Assembly: GCF_900066015.1 (NCBI RefSeq)
Contig: NZ_LN890655.1
Location: 806,001-870,000 of the forward strand
Length of the DNA: 64,000 bases
Source: Candidatus Promineifilum breve
GTDB taxonomy: Bacteria; Chloroflexota; Anaerolineae; Promineifilales; Promineifilaceae
Direction of reading: 5' to 3'
Positions 52,197 to 60,916 of this stretch are shown here, piece after piece (the stretch's first letter is position 1; each line of letters opens with the position of its first letter). The notes beneath the pieces were generated by a model. The model worked only from the letters and a program-made list of their open reading frames with translations, had not been told where the DNA came from and made no database searches. The translations under genes were made by a program, and so were the position numbers.

Positions 52197-54173
52197 TTAC
52201 CGGATGTCGAAGGCGTCAAACCCGGTTAGACCGTAGTCATTCGCGTCCCAAAGGAGTTGGTAGGCGCAGTTCGTCGTCTGGTAGCCCAGGCTGCTGGGAT
52301 CGCAGGTGAAGATATCCAGGCCATTGCCATTAATGCCGCCCGTATTGAACGAGTCGGCCACGCTCAAGTAGATATCGCCGTTGGCGGCCGTGTCGGCGCC
52401 GGCAACGTCTTCCCGGCTCAGCCCGCCGTTATGCGAGCCGTCGAAGTACAACACCCACGCATTCCCATTGCGCCGCAACAGGTCTTCGTCCTGCCCCTTG
52501 GGCAAGCCGGCCACGGTGAACGCGCCGCTGGTGCTGATGAGCAGATCGCCGTCATCGGCGAAGGCCAGCGCGTCGATATCTTCGCCGTTGGAAGCCAGGT
52601 CGGCGGCCGAGCCGTCGAAGTAGAGCGAGAAGGCGCCGCCGCTATAGAGGACGACGTCGCTGTCGTCGGTGCTGCCGGGGATACCGGGCACGGCCAGCGG
52701 CGAGGCAAAGCTCAGATAGAGATCGCTGCCGTCAATCGCCAGGGCATCCACGTTGGCCGAAGAGGGCAGCCCGACGGCCGAGCCATCGAAAACCATCAGC
52801 CATTCGCAGGTCGCGCCGTCGTATTCGAGCACGTCCTCATCGGCATAGGCCAACCCTTCGATGGTTCCGGTCTTTTTGGGGCTGAAGACGACCGAGTAAT
52901 CCAGCGGATCGCATTCCGGCTCCGTATCGCCGCCGCCGTCATCGCCATCGTCGTTCTGGCCGGTCAAGGTGAGCGGCTGATAGGCGGCATCGACCACCGG
53001 CTCTACGCCACTGAGATTGGTCTCGTTGGTGAAGCCAAAGGTGAACTGCTGCGGCAGCGAGTCCAATAGACGCTGGCCGCCGCTGCGACCGAAGCCGAAA
53101 ATGGTCATTTTGCCGTTGTCGTCGGCCGTGTAGCCGTCCACCTTGCTATCACTCTGGTGGTGGGCCAGGTAGAGAGAGCGGCCCACGTTGGGATCGGTGA
53201 CAAAGAGCCACTCGTCGCCGGGGATGTCGCTGCTCCACGTGCCCGAAGCCAGGATGCTGTCGCCGTTGGAGCGCGTCAGACGATCCTGACCCAATTCCAA
53301 CTCGCCGCCGGGCGTGCCCTCATAGAGCCACCAGAAGTCACTATCACCGCGGCGCACCACCGTCATGCGGGCATATTCGGGGAAAATATCCCAACGCACT
53401 TCCCACAACCCGCCGTTGCTGATCGACTTGAACGTCGCCTTCAGCGGCCCGTCGCCCGTGACCGTCGTGGTGACGCTATTGCGGCCGGGGTGGAAGTAGC
53501 CACCGTTGTTGGGGTGAACCATGTTGGGGATGCCGCGGAAATCGCCCGCGCCGCCTTCGGCCGTGTTCCAGTCGATCCAGTCGTTGCCCTGGGCGTCCAG
53601 CAAGGTGGCGAAGCCGCCGCCCGGCTTGTGGTAGAAATGGGTCGCCAGGTCGTTGACGATCTGGACGCTGGCATACCCCTTGTGATTGACGCTGGTCAGT
53701 GTCACGCGGTCGGCGAAGGACGGCGCGGCGAAACCACTGCCAACCACGTCGAAGTAGACGTGATAGCGGCGGGTCTCGTTGGCCGCCGTGCTGCCCTTCA
53801 GCAGGAACGTCAGCGTACCACGGGCCTTGTTGGTGGCGTTATAGTTAGCGAACGGGTTAAACTGGAAAGGCACGTCGTCGTCGATAACGTCATCGCTGCC
53901 ATTGACCTCGTAGACGCGGATGGAATTGGGGTCGAGCGCTCCGGAACCGCCCTGATCGGCCAGCAGGGGGGTGAAGTTGAGGTACGCCTCAACCGGCTTG
54001 TCGCTGCGCGCGTGGCCGTTGGCATTGACCGTGAGCAGGACGTGGTAGGCGGGATCGTCGGCCGCCACCGGGCGGGGTCGCAGACCGAAACCCGCGCTGA
54101 GCAACATCAGCATCAGACCAAACAGCACCAAACGATAGGGGCGCGCTCGCCGCGACGCCAAGGGATGATCCAT
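52197..54173 (-). CDS. Secreted protein: paralogous domain plus FDGS-type repeats
   Basis: A 658-residue protein with a signal peptide (PYRLVLFGLMLMLLSAGFG, then VAADDP). The first ~370 residues match the neighbouring protein (YHVYFDVVGSGF, GGGFATLLDAQGNDWIDWN, RGIPNMVHPNNGGYFHPGR, FWWLYEGTPGGELEL). After an acidic stretch come about four ~60-residue repeats with the core W..YFDGS..GL....(D)IDALA....LYLS. These also occur at the end of the nuclease encoded next door. ATG at 54171-54173 with GAGG 8 nt upstream. No enzymatic residues recognised. Confidence 0.75.
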   Translation of the reverse strand: MDHPLASRRARPYRLVLFGLMLMLLSAGFGLRPRPVAADDPAYHVLLTVNANGHARSDKPVEAYLNFTPLLADQGGSGALDPNSIRVYEVNGSDDVIDDDVPFQFNPFANYNATNKARGTLTFLLKGSTAANETRRYHVYFDVVGSGFAAPSFADRVTLTSVNHKGYASVQIVNDLATHFYHKPGGGFATLLDAQGNDWIDWNTAEGGAGDFRGIPNMVHPNNGGYFHPGRNSVTTTVTGDGPLKATFKSISNGGLWEVRWDIFPEYARMTVVRRGDSDFWWLYEGTPGGELELGQDRLTRSNGDSILASGTWSSDIPGDEWLFVTDPNVGRSLYLAHHQSDSKVDGYTADDNGKMTIFGFGRSGGQRLLDSLPQQFTFGFTNETNLSGVEPVVDAAYQPLTLTGQNDDGDDGGGDTEPECDPLDYSVVFSPKKTGTIEGLAYADEDVLEYDGATCEWLMVFDGSAVGLPSSANVDALAIDGSDLYLSFASPLAVPGIPGSTDDSDVVLYSGGAFSLYFDGSAADLASNGEDIDALAFADDGDLLISTSGAFTVAGLPKGQDEDLLRRNGNAWVLYFDGSHNGGLSREDVAGADTAANGDIYLSVADSFNTGGINGNGLDIFTCDPSSLGYQTTNCAYQLLWDANDYGLTGFDAFDIR

Positions 54174-54206
54174 TTGTTTTTCCTCATAAGACTGGATTAC
54201 TCTCCC

Positions 54207-54236
54207 ATTCCAGACGAACGAGAGGCGATTTGTCAA
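54207..54236 (-). promoter_or_regulatory. Putative promoter of the secreted protein gene
   Basis: TTGACA at 54231-54236 and TGGAAT at 54207-54212 with an 18 nt spacer on the minus strand. A TATAAT lies slightly further upstream near 54242. Confidence 0.45.
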
Positions 54237-54301
54237 CCGATTATAATGTATAGTCGCCCGCTTAATAAGAAGCTTAAGTATGGCTAACAATCAGGTAACA
54301 A

Positions 54302-54329
54302 AGCAGCGCGCCGGAACCGGCGCGCTGCT
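54302..54329 (-). terminator. Intrinsic terminator of the secreted nuclease gene
   Basis: AGCAGCGCGCCGG pairs with CCGGCGCGCTGCT with almost no loop, followed on the minus strand by TTTGTT. It lies 85 nt after the nuclease stop. Confidence 0.7.
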
Positions 54330-54413
54330 CAACTATATAGATGATAAGGGTGGAACGATGGGCGCGTAGATTACCCGCCCCTGCCGTTCCACCCGCGGCT
54401 CATGGATAGGTTG

Positions 54414-57400
54414 TCAGGGCAGCATCCCTGACAGATGCAGGCCGTCCACCTGCTTGGTCAGCCCCTCGGCCGGAGCCGAGAAGTACGGCCCGCTGAACGT
54501 CTGCGTCACCGTGTCGTATTTGTAGACCATCGAGTGGCCGCCCGTCGCGCCATCGACCGAGAAGGTCGAGCGCGTGGTCAGATAGAGCACCGTGCCGTCG
54601 GCGTTGGCCGCCAGGCTGATGGTTGAGTTGTTGGGCATACCCTGACGGCTGCCGTCGAGCACCAGGAACCAGCGCCCAGCCGTGTTCTGGCCCTGGCTGG
54701 TGGCGCAGAAGCCGAGCACGTCCTCACCGCTGAAGAGGATGGCCGGCTGGCCGGGGTTGGAGACGCGCCCCTTGCCCCGGGTGCTGATCAGCACGTAATC
54801 GATGCAACCCGGAACCGGCGCGGCCGAACCCGGCAGGATGTGGAGGCTATCGACCCGCTCATCGCTGGTGGTCAGGTCCACGTCGGAGCCGTCGAAGTAC
54901 CACGACCAGCCGCCGTCGTAATGGATGATGTCGCTGCCGTTGACCTTGCCGAAGCCCGGGATGACCAGATTGGCCTGACCAAAACTCAGGTAGAGGTCAT
55001 CGGCGGCGTTGACGTGGATGGCCGTCAGGTCGGCCTTGGCCGGCAGCCCGGCGGCCGTACCGTTGAAAAACAGCGACCAATCGCCGGCGGCGTTGTGGAG
55101 CAGGATGTCGTTCTTGTCGTAGTGGATCCCGTCCACGCTGCCCACGCCTTCGGCCGTCACGTAGACGTCGGGGGCGGTTGGCGGCACGGTCGTATTGATG
55201 AGCCAGGTGTAGCTGGCCTCCGGGCCGACATTGCCCAGCGCGTCGGTGGCTCGCACCTTGAAGGTGTGGCTGCCGTCGTTCAACGGGCCGAGGGTTTGCG
55301 GGCTGGTGCAGACAGTCCACAGGCCGCCGTCCAACTGGCATTCGAACGTCGCCCCGCTCTCGCTGGTGAACGCGAACGTCGGCGTCTCATCGTTCGACGG
55401 GTTGGTCGGCGTCGTGGTGAAGGTTGTCGTCGGGCCGGTCGTGTCGATGACCCAGGTGTAGCTGGCGTCCGGGCCAACATTGCCCAGCGTGTCGGTGGCC
55501 CGCACCTTGAAGGTGTGGCTGCCGTCGCTCAACGGGCCGAGGGTCTGCGGGCTGGTGCAAGCCGCCCACAGGCCGCCGTCCAACTGGCACTCGAACGTCG
55601 CCCCGCTCTCGCTGGTGAACGCGAACGTCGGCGTCGCATCGTTCGACGGGTCGGTCGGCGTCGTGGTGAAGGTCACCGTCGGGCCGGTCGTGTCGATGAC
55701 CCAGGTGTAGCTGGCCGGAGAGCCGTCGGTGTTACCGAGGCTGTCCTTGGCGCGCACCTCGAAGGTGTAGCTGCCATCGATCAGGCCGGGGTAGGATTGC
55801 GGGCTGGTGCAGGGTATCCACAGGCCGCCGTTAACCCGGCACTCGAACGTTAAGCCGCCCACGCCGGTTCCGTCGTCGCCCGTGAATTCGAACGTAGCGG
55901 TGCTGCTGTTCGACGGGTTCGGTGGGCTAACGGTAATCGTCGTGTTCGGCGCGGTCGCGTCATAGGTGACCGTGTTGTCGGTCGAGATTGAAGCGGTGTT
56001 GTCGTTGCCGGCCGCGTCCTCGGCCACGTTAGCCCCGACGGTAGCGATCACCGTGCCGTGGCTGATCATGCCGCTGACGGCCACATTGTAGGTCGTGCCG
56101 TCCATCGGCGCGACCTCGCTCACAACGGCCGTCGTCGCCCCGGCTGTGCCGCTCAGCGTCACGTCACCGGCAGCATCGCCGAAGCCGGTCACCGGCTCGT
56201 TGAAGACAACGGTGAAGTTGATCGGGCTGGTGTTCGTCGGGTCGGCCTGGCCGCTGGCCTGGTTGATCGTTACGTCCGGCGCGGTCGTGTCGGGCGGCGG
56301 TGTCAGATTCAGGCCGATGAGCGCCGCGTCGTGGTCGGAAGAGCGGTACGGGTTGTCCTCGTACAGCGCTTCCTGGGCCGGCGGCTTGAACGACGTGTCA
56401 TAGTCCACCACGTCCGGCTCGTCGGAGTTGATGTGCCACTCCGTCGCGCCCGTCACCTGAGACGCCAGGCTGTTGATCGCCAGGGCGTGATCCAGATAGC
56501 CCGCCTGCGCTTCGAAGGTGTAGGAGTAGGCGTAGAGGCCCTCGAACTGGAAGATCAGGTTGACGTAGTCGTCGCTGGTGCTGGCCGTGTCGTCCGCGCC
56601 CAGCTTGATGGCGTCGATCGGGTCTTCCTTGGCATAGGAGTTCAGGTCGCCCATGATCAGGAAGTCGGGGTCGCCGCTGCCGGTCGGGTCGGTCGCCAGC
56701 CAATCAACCAGGGCCTTGGCCGCGTTGGTGCGGGTGACGTTGCAGTTACCCTGACCGTCACCGGTATCGGGGTCACCGGAGCAGGCCGAACCCTTGGACT
56801 TGAGATGGTTGACGGCGACCGTGAAGCGCGCGCCGGTACCAACCTCCTCGAAGGTCTGGGCCAGGGCCGGGCGATTGTTGCTCGCGAAGCGGGGATCATC
56901 GCTGCTGTCGAGCGTCTGGAACGCGCCGATGGGCGTCACCTCGGCCGGCTTATAGATGAGGCCGACGCGGATAGCGTCCGTGCCAAGCACGCCGGTATCG
57001 ATATAGGCATACGTGCCTGCGCCGAGCATGGCGTTCAGCCCGGCCACAACGCCGTTGGTCGGATCGCCCAATGGCTCAACGCCGGGCGTGTTCTCGATCT
57101 CGTTCAGGCCGATGACGTCGGCGTCCAGCCCGGCCAATGCCTCCAGCAGCTTGTCGCGCTGGCGGGTGAACTCGGTCGGCTGGTCAAAGTCGTGGCCGCG
57201 GCACTCCAGGGTCTGGGATGCGCCGCACTTGTTATCCAGCGGTCCGGACGGGTAGTCGGCGGTGATGAAGAAGTTGAGCGTGTTCATCGCCGCCACGCGC
57301 AGGCTGCCGCCAACCGCGTCGGGCGCGACCGGGCGCGGGTTGACCGACATGTACTCGGCCCCAGCGGTGGGGTGGACTCGATAGAGGCTAAAGCCATAGC

Positions 57401-59054
57401 CCAACACGCCGGTAGTGTCCGTCACTTCATCGCCGCCGCGGAAGCGGTTAGTCAGGCTGAACGGCAGGCCATTGGGGTGGCGCAGGGTGGCCGGGTTGGA
57501 GCCGCCCTGGTTGTCGTCCAGCGTGATGCGGCGCACGGCGTTGTCGGCCGCGCGGGCAATGGCCGGCGCGCCCGGCTCGACGACGGATGTCGGCGTATGC
57601 GGCCGATCCTCACCGGTCAGGGGCAGGGCCAGGACGACCTCGCCGAACTGGTCGTAGTTGAAGTACTCGGCGATGACCAGCGTCTGGGGGAATTTCACCA
57701 ACATGCCCTCGTAAAGCTCCGGGGCGGTCGTGCTGGCGAAGGGCATGGTCACGTTCACGGCGTTCACGCTACCGTCGCCGCAATCAACGATATTGGCCGC
57801 GGTTACGGCGGCGGTGTCACTGTTGGAGCCGTTCAGCGTCGTCTGGCCGAACCGTTCGCGGGCATAGGCAGTCACGTGGACGGAGTCGCCGGCGTTGACG
57901 GTATTATCGGTCGCCCCGGTGTAGACGAAGATGCCGTCCGACGTAGCCGTGTTGGCGTCACCGGTCGGGTCCTGGATGAAGAAGCCCTCAAGGCCGGCGC
58001 TGGTCTGGAAGTCGCCGACGACGATGCCCTCGGTGACCACCGCGCCGGTGACGGCCGCGGTCGCCCCACTGCCCTGAATCTGGTAGATGGGCGTGAACGG
58101 CTGATCGCAGATGGGCACGGCCGAGGCGATGATGAAATCAAAGACGAAGTCAGCGGCCAGGTTGTCCGGCGGATCGGTGGCATCCTGGTCGACCACTTGC
58201 AGATCATCGACGGTGACCGTGACCGTCTCGCCGGCGGTGAAGTCGGCCGGGTCGAGGGTGAAGGTCAGGTTGTCGCTCGTGGTGGGGGTCAGGCTCTGCG
58301 GGGCGCTGACGCTGCCGCTCACCTGGATCGTGCCGCTGACGTTGACCGCCTCGCTGAAGGTGATGGTGATGTTGGTGTTGGCGGCCACGTTGGTGGCGTT
58401 GTCGGCCGGGGTGGTGCTGGTGACGGAGGGGGCGGTGTCGCCGCCGCCGCAACTGGCGGTGTGGCTACCAAAACCACTGATCGTGCCGTCGGCAAAGCCG
58501 TCATATTCCGTCGCCGGATCGAACGCATCGGCACCGTTGGTATCACCGGCGCAAATGGTCGATTTGCGGCGGATCGTATTATCGACTGTGGAGGCCAGGC
58601 CGGTCCCCCACTCCGTTCCGGGATCAGTGCCGATCTGACCTATAACGTCAACGAGGGTCGTCCCATTCCTGAGGGCGACTGCGTCGTCACCGTTGAAAGT
58701 GAGGCTGCCGCTCGTCAGGTTGGCAGTGATTCCGGTTGCAGCCGGTGTGTCCGTATGAGCGAGAACAAAAACGCCGCCCGCCGGAATCGAACCTGTCAGG
58801 GCAATGTTTGTAGGTGTCGTACTACCATTGGGATAAACCGCAACGTTGTAAGTACCTGTGAGGGTAATTGCAGCGCCTGTGCCGTTATAGATTTCAACCG
58901 CTTTGCGGTTGCCTGGCTGACTCTCCAGGTATTCTGAAAAAAACAGGTCAGTCGGTGGCGCGGCGCGGACAATTCGGGACTGTTGGAGCGCCAACAGCGC
59001 CAATAGCCCGAATGCTGCGAGCACCCAGCGGGAAACATTGCGTGAGTGGGTCAT
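54414..59054 (-). CDS. Large secreted ExeM/NucH-type nuclease with Ig-like and FDGS repeats
   Basis: A 1546-residue secreted protein. Order: signal peptide (1-31), lamin-tail domain (about 35-200), SbsA/Big_5-type Ig domain (207-305), ExeM OB-like domain (315-440), endonuclease/exonuclease/phosphatase domain (585-920), an Ig-like domain (925-1035), three ~83-residue Ig-like repeats (1036-1290) and C-terminal FDGS repeats (1295-1546). The nuclease domain keeps AAMNTLNF, GLNEIENTPG, DAIRVGLIYKP, VNHLKSKG, IMGDLNSYAKEDP and SSDHDA, the metal and catalytic residues of the fold. Relatives degrade extracellular DNA. ATG 59054 is chosen for its signal peptide. Confidence 0.88.
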   Translation of the reverse strand: MTHSRNVSRWVLAAFGLLALLALQQSRIVRAAPPTDLFFSEYLESQPGNRKAVEIYNGTGAAITLTGTYNVAVYPNGSTTPTNIALTGSIPAGGVFVLAHTDTPAATGITANLTSGSLTFNGDDAVALRNGTTLVDVIGQIGTDPGTEWGTGLASTVDNTIRRKSTICAGDTNGADAFDPATEYDGFADGTISGFGSHTASCGGGDTAPSVTSTTPADNATNVAANTNITITFSEAVNVSGTIQVSGSVSAPQSLTPTTSDNLTFTLDPADFTAGETVTVTVDDLQVVDQDATDPPDNLAADFVFDFIIASAVPICDQPFTPIYQIQGSGATAAVTGAVVTEGIVVGDFQTSAGLEGFFIQDPTGDANTATSDGIFVYTGATDNTVNAGDSVHVTAYARERFGQTTLNGSNSDTAAVTAANIVDCGDGSVNAVNVTMPFASTTAPELYEGMLVKFPQTLVIAEYFNYDQFGEVVLALPLTGEDRPHTPTSVVEPGAPAIARAADNAVRRITLDDNQGGSNPATLRHPNGLPFSLTNRFRGGDEVTDTTGVLGYGFSLYRVHPTAGAEYMSVNPRPVAPDAVGGSLRVAAMNTLNFFITADYPSGPLDNKCGASQTLECRGHDFDQPTEFTRQRDKLLEALAGLDADVIGLNEIENTPGVEPLGDPTNGVVAGLNAMLGAGTYAYIDTGVLGTDAIRVGLIYKPAEVTPIGAFQTLDSSDDPRFASNNRPALAQTFEEVGTGARFTVAVNHLKSKGSACSGDPDTGDGQGNCNVTRTNAAKALVDWLATDPTGSGDPDFLIMGDLNSYAKEDPIDAIKLGADDTASTSDDYVNLIFQFEGLYAYSYTFEAQAGYLDHALAINSLASQVTGATEWHINSDEPDVVDYDTSFKPPAQEALYEDNPYRSSDHDAALIGLNLTPPPDTTAPDVTINQASGQADPTNTSPINFTVVFNEPVTGFGDAAGDVTLSGTAGATTAVVSEVAPMDGTTYNVAVSGMISHGTVIATVGANVAEDAAGNDNTASISTDNTVTYDATAPNTTITVSPPNPSNSSTATFEFTGDDGTGVGGLTFECRVNGGLWIPCTSPQSYPGLIDGSYTFEVRAKDSLGNTDGSPASYTWVIDTTGPTVTFTTTPTDPSNDATPTFAFTSESGATFECQLDGGLWAACTSPQTLGPLSDGSHTFKVRATDTLGNVGPDASYTWVIDTTGPTTTFTTTPTNPSNDETPTFAFTSESGATFECQLDGGLWTVCTSPQTLGPLNDGSHTFKVRATDALGNVGPEASYTWLINTTVPPTAPDVYVTAEGVGSVDGIHYDKNDILLHNAAGDWSLFFNGTAAGLPAKADLTAIHVNAADDLYLSFGQANLVIPGFGKVNGSDIIHYDGGWSWYFDGSDVDLTTSDERVDSLHILPGSAAPVPGCIDYVLISTRGKGRVSNPGQPAILFSGEDVLGFCATSQGQNTAGRWFLVLDGSRQGMPNNSTISLAANADGTVLYLTTRSTFSVDGATGGHSMVYKYDTVTQTFSGPYFSAPAEGLTKQVDGLHLSGMLP
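55195..55940. repeat. Tandem ~249-bp repeats inside the nuclease gene
   Basis: Two nearly identical 249-bp units (for example ACATTGCCCAGCG at 55228 and 55477) and a third, more diverged one up to about 55940 encode the ~83-residue Ig-like repeats. The high DNA identity indicates recent duplication or conversion. Confidence 0.85.
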
Positions 59055-59225
59055 CGTTCTGCGATCTCCTCTATTTGAGAATGTCAATGCGCCGGTGGGC
59101 CATAGCTGCGGCGCGCGGATTGTCGGCCCCTTCCTTCCTTATCCCAACCCCGATGGGCGTAAGTGTATCAGAAAGCGCATAAAATGAAACACCCAATCGG
59201 CTTAAATGTTCCTTAAGCCACTCTC

Positions 59226-59314
59226 GGTGCGACCCACTTTCTTAAGTGGGTTGCACCTGTCTTGACCACGCATTCAAAGACAGGTGCGACGCACTTCGGA
59301 AAGTGCATCGCACC
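59226..59314. repeat. Chain of three overlapping palindromes
   Basis: GGTGCGACCCACTT...AAGTGGGTTGCACC (59226-59257), ACCTGTCTT...AAGACAGGT (59255-59285) and GGTGCGACGCACTT...AAGTGCATCGCACC (59283-59314). The outer two are copies of one element; the middle stem shares the ends of both. Confidence 0.85.
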
Positions 59315-59324
59315 TGAGTTCCTA

Positions 59325-59333
59325 TGCTATACT
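59325..59333 (+). promoter_or_regulatory. Extended -10 promoter, leaderless start
   Basis: TGC followed by TATACT (59328-59333), 5 nt before ATG 59339 and 8 nt before ATG 59342. It directly follows the palindrome chain. Confidence 0.55.
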
Positions 59334-59338
59334 CCCCC

Positions 59339-59968
59339 ATGATGTACGAGCAGATCATCGACTCCCTGCGCCAGGCCTACGACAACCACGCCGCCCAGCG
59401 CGACGCCGCCGGCCTGACCGACTGGAAGGTGGCCGAGCGGGCCGACTTCCTGGCCCTCCTACAAGCTGAGGGCAAGCGCGACCTGCTGGAGATCGGCGGC
59501 GGGCCGGGCCATCACGCCGCCTGGTTCCGCGAGCAGGGGCTGGCAGTAGTGATGACCGATCTGTCGCCGGAGATGGTGCGCCTGGCCCGCCTCAAGGGGG
59601 TGGACGCGCGGGTGATGGACTTCCTGAACCTCGCCTTTCCGCCGGCCTCGTTCGATGCCGTCTTCGCCCTCAACTGCCTGCTCCACGTGCCCTCGGCCGA
59701 CCTGCCGCGCGTGCTGGCCGCCATCCACCGCCTGTTACGGCCGGGCGGCCTGTTATTCTACGGCGTCTATGGCGGCTACTCGTTCGAGGGCATCTTCGCC
59801 GACGACCACCACGACCCGGCGCGCTACTTCGTCTTCTACCCCGACGACGAACTGCGGCAACAGGTCGCCACGCTCTTCGACGAGGTCACCTTCCGGGCCA
59901 TCCCGCTCGAGGAAGAAGAGAAGGCCCACTTCCAGGCGCTCACCCTGCGCCGCCGGGAGAGGGCCTGA
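59339..59968 (+). CDS. SAM-dependent methyltransferase
   Basis: A 209-residue class I methyltransferase. Motif I is LLEIGGGPGHHAAWF, the acidic residue lies in VVMTDLSPEM, and later motifs are FDAVFALNCLLHVP and LLRPGGLLFYGVYGG. The spacing from the -10 box suggests that translation starts at 59339 or, more in line with the others, at 59342. It is followed immediately by the phosphatase gene (TGATG overlap). The substrate is unknown. Confidence 0.85.
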   Translation: MMYEQIIDSLRQAYDNHAAQRDAAGLTDWKVAERADFLALLQAEGKRDLLEIGGGPGHHAAWFREQGLAVVMTDLSPEMVRLARLKGVDARVMDFLNLAFPPASFDAVFALNCLLHVPSADLPRVLAAIHRLLRPGGLLFYGVYGGYSFEGIFADDHHDPARYFVFYPDDELRQQVATLFDEVTFRAIPLEEEEKAHFQALTLRRRERA

Positions 59969-60750
59969 TGTATGTCATCGGCGACGTCCACGGCCAGTAT
60001 GACAAGATGACCGCCGCTCTGTGCGCCGCCGGGCTGATCGATCAGGCCCACCAGTGGCGCGGCGGCGCGGCCGTGTTGTGGTTCATGGGCGACTACTTCG
60101 ACCGCGGCCCGGACGGCATCGCCGCCATCGACCTGATCATGGCCCTGCAAACCGAGGCCACAGCCGCCGGCGGCCGGGTCGGCGCGCTCATCGGCAACCA
60201 CGACGTGCTCATTCTGGCCGCGCAGCGCTTCGCCGAGCGGCCCAGCGGCGGCCCCGGCGGCACCTTCCTGTCCGCCTGGCGACAGAACGGCGGCGAGGAG
60301 CAAGACCTGGCCCGCCTGACACCGGCGCGGGCCGATTGGCTGCGGGCGTTGCCGGCGCTGGCCCTCGACGGCGGGCGGCTGCTGGCCCATGCCGACGCCA
60401 CCTTCTATCAGGTCTACGGCCGCACGGTGGCCGCCGTCAACCGCCGCATCCGCGACATCCTCCACAGCCACGACGACCGCGCCTGGGATCAGCTGCTCGA
60501 CTACTTCTCGCAGCGGCGGGCCTTCCAGGATCGCGACCTGGGGCCGGCGCGGGTGGGGCGGGTGCTGGCCCTCTATGGCGGGCGGCAGCTTGTCCACGGT
60601 CACACGCCCATCGCCAAGCTGGCCGGCTGCGCCCCGCGTGACGTGGATGGGCCACTGGTCTATGCCGGAGGGCTGGCGATTGACGTGGACGCGGGGATGT
60701 ATCTTGGTGGCCGCGGCTTCGCCGCCTGCCTGCCGGAAGAGGAAAAATAA
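59968..60750 (+). CDS. ApaH/PrpE-like metallophosphatase
   Basis: A 260-residue calcineurin-like phosphatase with all metal motifs: GDVHGQYDKM, GDYFDRGPDGI, IGNHDVLI, the later His in LLAHADAT and VHGHTPIAKL. The pattern matches PPP-family enzymes that hydrolyse diadenosine polyphosphates or phosphoproteins. Its ATG shares one base with the stop of the methyltransferase, so the two are translationally coupled. Substrate not determined. Confidence 0.88.
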   Translation: MYVIGDVHGQYDKMTAALCAAGLIDQAHQWRGGAAVLWFMGDYFDRGPDGIAAIDLIMALQTEATAAGGRVGALIGNHDVLILAAQRFAERPSGGPGGTFLSAWRQNGGEEQDLARLTPARADWLRALPALALDGGRLLAHADATFYQVYGRTVAAVNRRIRDILHSHDDRAWDQLLDYFSQRRAFQDRDLGPARVGRVLALYGGRQLVHGHTPIAKLAGCAPRDVDGPLVYAGGLAIDVDAGMYLGGRGFAACLPEEEK

Positions 60751-60751
60751 T

Positions 60752-60900
60752 AGGCCACGGATTTAACGGATTTGACGGATTTTCACGGATAAGATATTCC
60801 CGTCCAAAATGAGAAAATGGAACGCGGATGACATGGATTCATACGGAAGAATCTTTCTTATCCGTGAAAATCCGTCAAATCCGTGAGCATCCGTGGTAAA
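60752..60900. repeat. CACGGAT-family inverted repeat, copy 3 (long)
   Basis: The left arm (CCACGGATTTAACGGATTTG, then ACGGATTTTCACGGATAAGA) and the right arm (its near-perfect reverse complement, ending ATCCGTGG) are about 40 bp each, with about 65 bp between. It fills the gap between two phosphoesterase genes. Confidence 0.85.
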
Positions 60901-60916
60901 TTATTAGGGGTGCTTT

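Noticed and set aside
58770-58800. A T-arm-like GGTTCGATTCCGG on the minus strand
   Set aside because: It lies in the middle of the secreted nuclease gene in good coding frame, and no acceptor stem or anticodon arm can be fitted around it.
56058-58937. 959-codon plus-strand open frame opposite the nuclease
   Set aside because: Val/Gly/Arg-rich shadow of the repetitive surface protein; no start signal.
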